Positions 55,753-64,000 of a stretch of 64,000 bases of DNA are shown here, in pieces. The notes under the pieces are model-generated. The model was not told the origin of the DNA. It worked only from the letters and a program-made list of their open reading frames with translations, and searched no databases. A program made the translations under genes and the position numbers. Position 1 is the first letter of the stretch. Each line of letters opens with the position of its first letter. Origin of the DNA: Monarcha castaneiventris obscurior (taxonomy: Eukaryota > Chordata > Aves > Passeriformes > Monarchidae); contig JAMPIT010000511.1 in assembly GCA_026261815.1 (NCBI GenBank), forward strand, positions 3,147,001-3,211,000. The letters are read 5' to 3'.

Positions 55753-57136
55753 GTGAGCAGCAGGAGAACTGTCCAAGGGAGCAGCACAAACTCACAGGGG
55801 GTTCCACAGCAGCTCCTGCCAGCACCCAGCAGCCCCGGGGCACAGGGAACGGCTCAGGTGAGGCAGGCAGAGGTGAATGAATGTGGCACCAGAGAGCCTC
55901 GGAACAGTCCCAGTCCTGCAGAGCGCTGGGAAACAGCCGCTTCTCCTGGGATCTGTCAGAGACAACAGCTCCGGGGTTTGGATCTTCATTCCCTGTGAGC
56001 CCCTGGGGACAGACCGGGGCCTAACCCTAACCCTAACCCTAACCAGGTGACAGGGACTGCGCCCAGCCCATCCCCACAGCCCAGAGCTCACACGTGCAAT
56101 TACCCTGCAGCCTGTTATTGATCAGCTCATTAGATAATCAATAGTTACCTTGTGAGAAGGTTTCCTGTTTCTCTACACATCGCATCCTGCACGATCTTTG
56201 TGCCCCGAAGCAAAGGAGGAGACTCAGAGAATCACTTGGCACAGCTGGTGCCTCAGCCCGGGGCACAGCAGACGGGAGGACGCTGCCTGCGATGCTGAGG
56301 AGTTAATAAACGTTTCCCTCCAGACACCTGGCTTCATTCTCTTTTCTCTACGAATTAAGAACATCTCTCCTGCCCTGTTCACCACCTCCTCTGGCCCATC
56401 TACTGAGTCACATGGATCCTCTTAGGTCTGGTTTAAACACAGCTACTCCCCCTCAGTGCTCCTGGTCATCGTTCCCTGTGCAAGAGCTTTACACGCTGGA
56501 TTTACACAGGACTTTTAAAAGCAAAGAATTGCACAGCACCTGGGCCACCCCTCTCTCGACCATCCCCATGTCCCACCACCACAATTTCATTTACTGTCAA
56601 TAACTGCTTTATTCAGGAATTAATCCCTTGCAGCCACCCAGGAGGTTCCAAATCAGGATTTTCAGTGTTAAAGCCGCAGCCGAAACCAAAGAAACAATGC
56701 CATTAGTTGGGAGCAGCAGCCAACTAGCACAGTTCTTACAAAGGTGAAGCGTTTCTCCTGCTCTCCAAAGGCTGCAAAGACAATCTACCTTAATGAAGAG
56801 GCACTGAAAGCAATTCCAAGCCCACGCAGCCCTGAGGTGGCAGAGCTGTGCTGGCATTGAACTCAGAACTGTTCTGCTCTCAGCAGCCCCTCATTTCTGC
56901 CCCTCGCTGCCTCCTCGGGCTCTTTGCTGTTCCAGTGTGTGGCTGAAGTGTCAGAGCTGTGAATATTCCAGCCTTTCCAGCTGTTCCATGGAAGGGGTTT
57001 CCCTCTTCCCCAGCCACAGCTGGAGGGAAGGTCATTTCTGCCTCCGCTGCCATCCCTGGCTGAGAGCAGGTTAATAAATATTTATAGGGCTAAATGCTCA
57101 GAGGTGCAAACAATCGAGTCTTTTGCAAATGTCACC
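55753..57136. other. single-copy sequence with a short telomere-type array
   Basis: About 1.4 kb. Besides the CCCTAA array (56020-56044) it is unassigned. AT-rich at 56105-56150 ('cattagataatcaatagtta'). Frames are short. Confidence 0.5.
56020..56044. repeat. interstitial telomeric repeat, (CCCTAA)4
   Basis: Twenty-five bases of perfect CCCTAA repeat, the vertebrate telomere sequence on its C-strand. It is flanked by ordinary single-copy DNA on both sides, so it is an internal site and not a chromosome end. Short perfect tracts of this type are usually explained by telomerase-mediated repair of a break. Confidence 0.95.
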
Positions 57137-57927
57137 GAGTGTGATACGGAGTGTGCAGATCCCTGGATGTGTGATATGGAGTGTGCAGATCCCTGGATGT
57201 GTGATACGGAGTGTGCAGATCCCTGGATGTGTGGTACAGAGCATGCAGATCCCTGAGAGTGTGATACTGAGTGCGCAGATCCCTGGATGTGTGATAAAGA
57301 GTGTGATAAGGAGCGTGCAGATCCCTGGATGTGTGATAAGGAGTGTGATAAGGAGCGTGCAGATCCCTGGATGTGTGATAAGGAGTGTGATAAGGAGTGT
57401 GCAGATCCCTGGCAGTGTGATAAGGAACGTGCAGATCCCTGGATGTGTGATGAAGAGTGTGCAGATCCCTGGCAGTGTGATAAGGAACGTGCAGATCCCT
57501 GGCCATGATCACACAGAGCGTGCAGATCCCTGGCAGTGTGATAAGGAGCGTGCAGATCCCTGGATGTGTGATAAGGAGTGGGATAACGAGTGTGCACATC
57601 CCTGGATGTGTGAAAAGGAGTGTGCACATCCCTGGATGTGTGATAACACAGAGTGCAGATCCCTGGATGTGTGAAAAGGAGTGTGCAGATCCCTGGATGT
57701 GTGATAACGAGTGTGCAGATCCCTGGATGTGTGAAAAGGAGTGTGCAGATCCCTGGATGTGTGATAAGACAGAGTGTGCAGATCCCTGGATGTGTGAAAA
57801 GGAGTGTGCAGATCCCTGGATGTGTGATAACACAGAGTGTGCAGATCCCTGGATGTGTGATAAGGAGTGTGATAAGGAGCGTGCAGATCCCTGGCAGTGT
57901 GATAAGGAGCCTGCAGATCCCTGGATG
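57137..57927. repeat. large minisatellite, ~30-bp unit, ~790 bp
   Basis: About 26 units built on 'gtgcagatccctggatgtgt' + 'gata(a/c)ggagt', with an alternative 'ggcagtgtgataagga(a/g)c' form and 12-base insertions of 'gagtgtgataag' that make longer units. Variants are patterned: GAAAAGGAG and ATAACACAGAG units alternate in the right half. Most lengths are multiples of 3, so long frames are open on both strands, including a 358-codon minus frame that extends to 58208 into CR1. Considered non-coding. Confidence 0.96.
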
Positions 57928-58043
57928 AGCCCCAGCAGGGTGGGCAGCTCCTGCCTTTGCTCACCCAGAGAAACACAAACTGCTCTGACACAGCCACACA
58001 GATCCAGAGCGGCCCTGCTGAGCAGGGATGGGGGGATGAGGGG

Positions 58044-58172
58044 GTGGCAGTGCCCAAGGCCAGGCTGGGCACTGGGGTTTGGAGCAGCCTGGGACAGTGG
58101 AAGGTGCCCCTGCCCATGGCAGGGTGGCACTCGATGGGCTTTAATGCCCCTTCCAACCCAGGATGGTCTATG
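58044..58172 (+). mobile_element. CR1 LINE fragment, 3' tip
   Basis: Plus-strand CR1 about 120 bases after the minisatellite: 'ggcagtgcccaaggccaggc', 'ttggagcagcctgggacagt', 'ccctgcccatggcagggtgg', 'cactcgatgggctttaatgc', 'cccttccaacccaggatggt'. It ends in a degraded terminal repeat. Confidence 0.9.
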
Positions 58173-59628
58173 ACAATTATTCCATGAGGATGACTTCCAC
58201 TGGCTCAACTCCCACTCTGAACATCAAAGCAAAACCCTCCCAGGCCTTTTGGGCAGTTCAGGGACCACTGATACCCGTGACAGAGCAATTCCAAAAGAAC
58301 ACAACTCCAGGACCTCGCAGACACACAACAGGCTCTGTCCAAGCAGTCTGCAAACCAAACAGACAAGAAGGGCAGCTTTGCTCTGTTTTGCCATCAAGGC
58401 AAGCACCCAAAATTCTACCGAGCCCCATGCTCAATAAAACTGCCTCAGTCCCAGAATTTCATGTACAAACTCACATTTAAAGGTATTTGGTAACTCCCCA
58501 AGCGCTGCATCATCACTGAATTTTGGCTGCTGGCATATTGTCCTGTACCTGCTGCTCTGCATCCCATTGTGCAACCCCTGCGTGTTCCAAAGCACTTTGT
58601 GCCTCTGCAGGAGTCAGAGGTGCTGCTCCTTCCATCCAGCCCACGATTGAAGCAGCACCTCCCCCAAATTGCCCCAAAATGCAGGGTGTGGCTTTTACTC
58701 GAGTGGAACTTGTCATTTGGAGGACAGGGGGCTCAATCCTAACGTGGCAAATCACACACGCTGCAAAGGGCAACGGGGAATGTACAAACATCAGGGGAAA
58801 AGAGGCAGAAATTGCAGTTATTGAGCGAACAAGGTAAAAGGAAAAATCCGTGCCCTGGCAGGTGACCTCCTCCAGGCTGTTGTGTTCTCCGAGAGCTGCG
58901 AGTGTTTGTGCTGCAGCTTCAATAGCTCTGGATTCGGGGGCCACTTTGCACTGAGAAATGACAATAATTTCTTTGTTTGTGCATTAATGGAAAGGGGAGG
59001 AATCAATCTGACCGGCTTGGGGATGAATCTTTAATGCAACGTGCAATAATGTGCTGTCACTGGGTGAGGATGAGCCATAAATAACACAGAAAATCCTTTC
59101 CCTCTTGTTTGCATCTCAGGCCATGTGCAGCACCCTTGGTGACACCCAGAGATTCTCAGTTCCCAATCTTTGTGTCCTGGGGCTTCCAAAAGGAAGGATT
59201 TCTAAATTCCTGCCAATTAATTGCGTTATTTCTACTCCTGGTGGATTTGAAGCGAGTTTTTAAATGAACACAATGGGTTTTGCAGCCTCTTTTAGTTTCC
59301 CCCCTCTGTCCAACGTGTGCAGGGTGTTTATTTGAATTATTTAAGCCCTTTGGAAGTCACCCAAACACCAGACTTTTCCAGAAGTTTCCAGAAGTTCCAG
59401 AACTTCTGGCACTCTCAGCCTTCCTGACTCAGCCATGGAGCCACTCCAGGGAAATGGAATTAGAGCAGGGTATCTTGAGTTTTCCCCATGGATTTCCACA
59501 TGGAGACCAATTGTACAGGCACAGGGACAGGAGATTTCCAGGTTCCATTGGTTCAGGTGACTCCACACAGGTGCTGAGTGACATCCACGGGCAGCAGGGA
59601 CTGAGGTGGGACCCAGGGAAGATCTGAT
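58173..59628. other. single-copy sequence, no gene recognised
   Basis: About 1.5 kb. A minus-strand frame 58513-58944 (143 codons, Ala-rich at both ends with a hydrophobic middle) lies outside repeats but has no relative I know, and a plus frame (58523-58837) overlaps it. AT-rich words at 58965-59095 ('gacaataatttctttgtttg', 'ctttaatgcaacgtgcaata') resemble conserved non-coding DNA. Confidence 0.45.
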
Positions 59629-60174
59629 ATCCTGGAATGGGATTATCAGACGGATTTGCCATCCTGGAATGTGATTATCAGCCAGATTTGCCATCCTGGA
59701 ATGTGATTATCACCCAGATTTACCATCCTGGAATGTGATTATCACCCAGATTTACCATCCTGCAATGCAATTATCAGCTGGATTTACCATCCTGGAATGT
59801 GATTATCAGATGGATTTGCCATCCCGGGATGTGATTATCAGCCAGATTTACCAGATGGATTTGCCATCCCGGGATGTGATTATCAGCCAGATTTACCAGA
59901 TGGATTTGCCATCCCGGGATGTGATTATCAGCCAGATTTACCATCCTGGGATGTGATTATGACCCAGATTTGCCATCCTGGAATGTGATTATCAGATGGA
60001 TTTACCATCCTGGAATGTGATTATCAGATGGATTTGCCATCCCGGGATGTGATTATCACCCAGATTTACCATGCTGGAATGCGATTATCAGCCAGATTTA
60101 CCATCCTGGGATGTGATTATGACCCAGATTTACCATCCTGGGATGTGATTATGACCCAGATTTACCATCCTGCC
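59629..60174. repeat. minisatellite, ~32-bp unit, ~545 bp
   Basis: About 17 units of 'ccatcctggaatgtgattat' + 'cacccagattta', in which 'cagccagattta', 'cagatggatttg' and 'gacccagattta' alternate as the second part. Three units carry 'catcccgggatg', a perfect 12-base palindrome, in place of 'catcctggaatg'. Two identical ~45-bp composite units follow each other near 59840-59930, a sign of recent local duplication. Confidence 0.96.
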
Positions 60175-61649
60175 TCCTGCCCACTGCCAATGCCCAGAGC
60201 CAACCTTCCTCACACAATTCCCACTTTCCAGAGGGGAGGTCCCATGCTAAAGCCCTGAACCCCTCTGACCCAGAGGAGGGGACACAGCTTCTTCCTTCTT
60301 GTGGACATTTGAGAGACACAGGGATGAATCCCACACGTGGATTATGATCCAGAGCTCAGCCAAGCCCAACTGAGAGTCCTCACTCCCCAAAAGCCAGAAT
60401 CCTCCACAAAACCAGGACAAATATTCAGAATTCTCTTGGGGTTCTCTTCCTCCCCAAAGCCAATTCCAGAATTTTCCAGAGGAGTTTCCTCAGAGCACAC
60501 AAATCCTGCACTCCCCACCTTTGGCACCACTGGCAGACCAGGAGTCCTGGCTGTTGGGGATTCTTCTGTTGTTCTTTCCAAGCCCTGTTTTGGAAACCAG
60601 CCAGCCCTATTTGCTTCTCGGGCAGAGGATATGGAATTACCGTAAATTATATTGAAAAATTAGATTTATTCACCGCTGTGATAATTGATCTCCCAATCTG
60701 TCTCGGAGAGTTAGCAGCTGGTAAGAAAATAAAATGCAATTTAAATTTTTATTTATTTTTTAAACCCCCCACTTAAAATCAAGCGTGGCAACAAATAAGG
60801 GGGAGAGGACAGGGTGAGTTTCTCACTTGCCAATCCTCGTATTAAATCCTGATGATAAGAAAGCAAAGCACGAGGTGATTGCAGAGGTGTTTGAGGAATT
60901 CACAGTGCGCTGGCATTAAGCAGCACAGCTCTGCAGGGGGGTTTGATACCCTTGCACATAATTATGTGTAATTGCACCTCAGCCCTGAGCAAAGGGATTA
61001 TGGCCAAGGACGTGCCTGGAGTGGAATCCCCGGGCTGGGCTGTCACTCTGCTGGAGCTGCTGCTATTGATGTTGACAAACCAACATTCCACAAGTGACTC
61101 CAGGAATTCAGCTCCTCTGTCAAAGCCTCTCTAAGTGGGCCCATCAAATCTCTGACTGTTTTCTCTCGGGCCCTCAGAGGGAGAAGAACCAGCCCCAAAA
61201 CCTGGCGTTCGTGATGGCTCCTCTCATTAAGGCTCTTCTCTGTCAGCCCCTGCTCAAATCACATCACACATTACAGATGGAGACAGGATTTGGGTTTTAC
61301 ACCGAGATTAGCTCCGAGGAAATGTATTTTTATCTGCTGGGAGCAGAAAGAAAGAACTCCATAATTCACCATAACCCAATCACTTACAAAGTGATCGGCC
61401 AAACATTGTTTGCAGGGGCTTGAAAAATCTCATGCTGTCATCAGTAATAAAATAAGAATGATAATGCTGCGGTCTGGCTGAAGGGGAGCACGGGAATGGA
61501 CAGGTCATTAAAAGCAGGATAATGGTGTCAGGGAGAGGGGGAGGTCCTGGCTGGAGCCAGCATGGTCTGGCAGCCCCATTTACAGCAGCAGATAAACACA
61601 AAGAATTGCCAACCCCTGAGCTTTGAAGGTGGAGCAGCTCTGACTTCAT
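60175..61649. other. single-copy sequence, AT-rich blocks
   Basis: About 1.5 kb. Positions 60640-60790 ('taaattatattgaaaaatta', 'aatttttatttattttttaa') and 61290-61480 are AT-rich and unique in texture. No exon was recognised. Candidate conserved non-coding DNA, untested. Confidence 0.45.
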
Positions 61650-61830
61650 CTCACAGCATCACTGAGGGTGGAAAAGCCCTTCCAGGTCATCAAATCCGAG
61701 CTGGGATCAATCCCCACCCTGTCCCCAGCCCAGAGCACTCAGTGCCACATCCAGGCCTTCCCCAGACACCTCCAGGGATGGGCACCCCAAACCTCCCGGG
61801 GCAGCCCCTGCCCATTTCCCTCTGTCCCTC
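61650..61830 (-). mobile_element. CR1 LINE fragment, second subfamily type
   Basis: Reverse-strand CR1 parallel to 43987-44130: 'gcatcactgagggtggaaaa', 'gcccttccaggtcatcaaat', 'ccagcccagagcactcagtg', 'ccacatccaggccttcccca', 'gacacctccagggatgggca'. A closely related source is likely. The 5' part fades after about 61800. Confidence 0.85.
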
Positions 61831-61927
61831 CTGGGGATGAGGAGCAGGGAGCTTTGGGGGAATTGGGCACTGAAAGGGAGGTTTGGAAACACCCAGCTCT
61901 CCCTCAGGCAGTGGAGGAAAGATAGAG

Positions 61928-62235
61928 GAGGAAACAGAAGGAAACAGAGGGAAATAGAAGGAAACAGAAGGAAATTGAAGGAAATAGGAGGAAATAGAAG
62001 GAAACAGAGGGAAATAGAAGGAAATAGAAGGAAACAGAGGTAAATAGAAGGAAATAGAAGGAAACAAGGAAATTGAAGGAAATAGGAAACAGAGGGAAAT
62101 AGAAGGAAATAGAAGGAAACAGAAAGAAATAGAGGGAAATAGAAGGAAATAGAAGGAAACAGAAAGAAATAGAGGCAAACAGAAAAAAACAAATGGAAAC
62201 AGAAGGAAACAGAAGGAAATAGAAGCAAACAGAAG
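61928..62235. repeat. 10-bp purine-rich array, GGAAAYAGAA
   Basis: About 30 units of ten bases, 'ggaaatagaa' and 'ggaaacagaa' (also 'gggaaatagaa'). The only pyrimidine is the variable C/T in each unit. Half-units ('ggaaataggaaacaga') mark small deletions near 62066-62090. The minus strand is accordingly Phe/Leu/Ser-rich in every frame; those frames are not genes. Confidence 0.95.
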
Positions 62236-62606
62236 GCCTGACCTGACACTCAGGCCAGCAAGTCAGACTGAAATATTTCACCAATAATTCATGACTATTG
62301 GACAAATATAATTCATCCTGGCTGTATTAGAAGCTTGGATACATCATGAAACAAATTATTAGCTGGAGTGACCTTTTATTTTCTAATTACAACAGTAAAT
62401 AATATCACAGAAATAAAAAAGCAGCGCAGAGAATCCCAACATAGCAGCAGTGCCACTGAAACCAAACCTTTCTGGTGGCACAGGGAGGGTTAATCAGTCT
62501 GAGAATTCAAAATCATTTCCTTCCACCCTTGTGCTGTGGCATTTGCACAGATTATCAGTGGGGTGCAGCAACAAGAGCAGCTCACATAGCTTAAAAAACA
62601 CATCAT

Positions 62607-62634
62607 TTATATATATATTATATACATATAATAA
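62607..62634. repeat. (TA)n microsatellite
   Basis: Imperfect TA run with single-base interruptions. Likely variable in length. Confidence 0.9.
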
Positions 62635-62777
62635 CATCTAATGAAATAACAAGCACCCAGGCAGGCCAAGTGTATTTTTGTTCTCTAATCTTCACGTCCA
62701 GAAGCCACCTCACTTGCAGGATCATCCTTCTCTGTCTGCAGTATTGTTCCAGCAGTTGAGTAGGTTAAGAACATTTG

Positions 62778-62793
62778 TATTATTATTATTATT
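62778..62793. repeat. (ATT)5 microsatellite
   Basis: Five ATT units in an AT-rich unique block. Confidence 0.9.
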
Positions 62794-63286
62794 CCCACTA
62801 TTTCTGATTTGCATGCTAATAGTTATCTAGCAGTTCAAATCTCAATTAGGAGCCCACACAGCACAATTCACGGCGAGGTTGTAAATGTGGAAATGTACTC
62901 AGGCTCACAATGAAGGAGCTCATCACCCAGCACTGGGGTTTAGTGTTATTAATTTGGTGTCATTGAAAGGCTTCAGAGTGCTTGCTTCGGTTAACGCACG
63001 TTCCTGGATACGTTGGCTGCTTTTTATTGTGATGGATTTTATGTTTCAATCACACAAAGTTGCCCGGGGCCTTTCAGCAGGGCTTTTTTTCTTTCATAAA
63101 ATCAAGGAAAATGAAATGTGTTGGTCCATCAGTGTCTCTCCAGCAGGGTTTTCCTCACCAGCACTTGGGATGGAACAAACCCTGCTACGAAAAATGGAAT
63201 TCCTCAAGCGAGTCCTGAGCAAGAGCACGGTGAGGGGACTAAATGGGGATTAATTACTACCTGAATAAACTCCCATCCCTTAAAAT

Positions 63287-63306
63287 CACATCATCATCAT
63301 CATCAC
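63287..63306. repeat. (ATC)n microsatellite
   Basis: Five to six ATC units followed by a degenerate 'cttcatcacctca' edge. Confidence 0.9.
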
Positions 63307-63414
63307 CTTCATCACCTCACACCCCAAGTCCTCACCCTGAAGTTCCCAGTTCTGCCCTACACCTTTGGGAAAATCCTGTTGTGCCTCCAGTTCTCAGTTT
63401 TCCCTGGTTTTCCC

Positions 63415-63426
63415 TTTTTTTTTTTT
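63415..63426. repeat. (T)12 homopolymer
   Basis: Twelve T's after 'tttttccc'-type sequence. On the minus strand this could be an A-tail, but no retroposed body is recognisable. Confidence 0.9.
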
Positions 63427-64000
63427 GGCCTCTCAGCATGGTCGCTGTGACTGCCAGTGCACTGAGGGCTGTGAAACCGGGACACAGAGCCAAGGACAGC
63501 GACAACCTCTGCACAGAAACCACAAACACTAAAATAAAGGGGCCTTTTGCCCGCCTAAGGACAGAGCTGCCTCGTTCTGCTTATTTAGGAGGTTTCAGTA
63601 ATGGTGTTAACAGGTTATTGGGACGGGATTTCAGTGCCGTGCCCCCCAGCACGGTGACAATGGCCACCTCAGCAGCTTCTGACACGCAGGAGCCTCTGCT
63701 TCCTCCCTTCCTGCACTCAACAGCAACCTCCAGGTAATTATCCACAAGGGCAGAGCCCCAGGAGAAGCCGTTTCTCACTCCACTGCTGCTCAGGGGCCAC
63801 CAGGTTAAACAAGTGATGGAAAACCTCTGGGAGCTGCTCTCCTGCTTCCCCTCGTGCACATGGGGGTCGTGTCCTCCACCCCGGGCAGGGTTGGAGGGGG
63901 CTTACAGCACCTTGGGGAGGCAATAAATTGTTGGCAGCACAGGAGACATGTGGCTCGTGGTCAAATGACAGCTGCAAAGAGGGAGGGATGGGGTAAAAAA

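Larger units (their letters stand above)
62236..64000. other. AT-rich single-copy sequence with short microsatellites
   Basis: About 1.8 kb to the window end. Positions 62260-63110 are among the most AT-rich and least repetitive parts, with 'gatttgcatgctaatagtta' (octamer ATTTGCAT plus a TAAT word) and 'agtgttattaatttggtgtc'. This is a candidate conserved non-coding element. The frame 63243-63737 (164 codons) overlaps a poly-T run and is not recognised. Confidence 0.45.

Noticed and set aside
56020..56044. Chromosome end (telomere)
   Set aside because: Only four units, with ordinary single-copy DNA on both sides. It is an internal tract.
57132..58208. 358-codon minus-strand open frame, the longest in the window
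   Set aside because: It lies mostly in the ~30-bp minisatellite and then runs through a CR1 fragment. The plus strand is also open over the same region (222 codons). It is explained by a stop-poor repeat with units near multiples of 3.
58928..58951. LDSGA motif, as in the active site of retroviral aspartic proteases (plus strand)
   Set aside because: It is followed at once by a stop after three residues, has stops upstream and no flanking protease or dUTPase sequence. Chance match.
57137..60174. CRISPR-like regular arrays
   Set aside because: The units are adjacent with no unique spacers, the DNA is from a vertebrate, and no cas genes exist. These are minisatellites.
1..64000. tRNA, rRNA or snRNA genes
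   Set aside because: I looked for the conserved tRNA box words and common small RNA starts on both strands and saw no convincing case. A dedicated covariance-model search would be the proper test.

Overview
This window looks like bird nuclear DNA, and I find no protein-coding or RNA gene in it that I can support. The avian call rests on about 28 truncated copies of CR1, the main LINE of bird genomes. They share its 3' landmarks: a 'cccttccaacccaaacc' type 3' end, a 'ccagcctggccttg' block on the complementary strand, and short degenerate terminal repeats of the 'gattctatg' kind. Solo retroviral LTRs and many GC-rich minisatellites fit a bird, perhaps a songbird, but I cannot fix the species. 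No long open frame matched a family I know. The longest ones lie in tandem repeats or CR1 copies, or have long open frames on the opposite strand as well. The window is best read as intergenic or intronic DNA.

Layout: 0-16 kb is mostly single-copy sequence with scattered short CR1 pieces, a 10-bp minisatellite inside a CR1 (7.5 kb) and a well bounded solo LTR with a 6-bp target duplication (9951-10622). 16-28 kb holds a ~30-bp minisatellite (16.1-16.7 kb), a ~450-bp CR1 with a close relative at 51.2 kb, and a CpG-rich patch near 24.9 kb. 28-42 kb has an LTR-like stretch (29.3 kb), an LTR of a second family (35808-36236, 4-bp target duplication), a CR1 joined to a 38-bp minisatellite (37.5-38.1 kb), and a CR1 that carries another CR1 inside it (39.4-39.9 kb). 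42-45 kb has a 412-base polypurine tract of two pentamer arrays, then the longest CR1 (~1 kb), whose middle has grown into a ~31-bp minisatellite. 50-62 kb is the most repeat-dense part: a 39-bp minisatellite, a second copy of the 4-bp-duplication LTR inserted into a CR1, a short internal telomere-type array, a ~790-bp minisatellite of ~30-bp units, a ~545-bp minisatellite of ~32-bp units and a 10-bp purine-rich array. 62-64 kb is AT-richer single-copy sequence with short microsatellites.

The genes cannot be said to work together because none is present. What the sequence records is history: CR1 insertions on both strands, LTR insertions on top of them, LTR-LTR recombination leaving solo LTRs, and repeated birth of tandem arrays, three of them in or directly beside CR1. 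Several AT-rich single-copy blocks dense in TAAT, GATA-like and octamer words could be conserved regulatory elements, but only alignment to other birds can show that.
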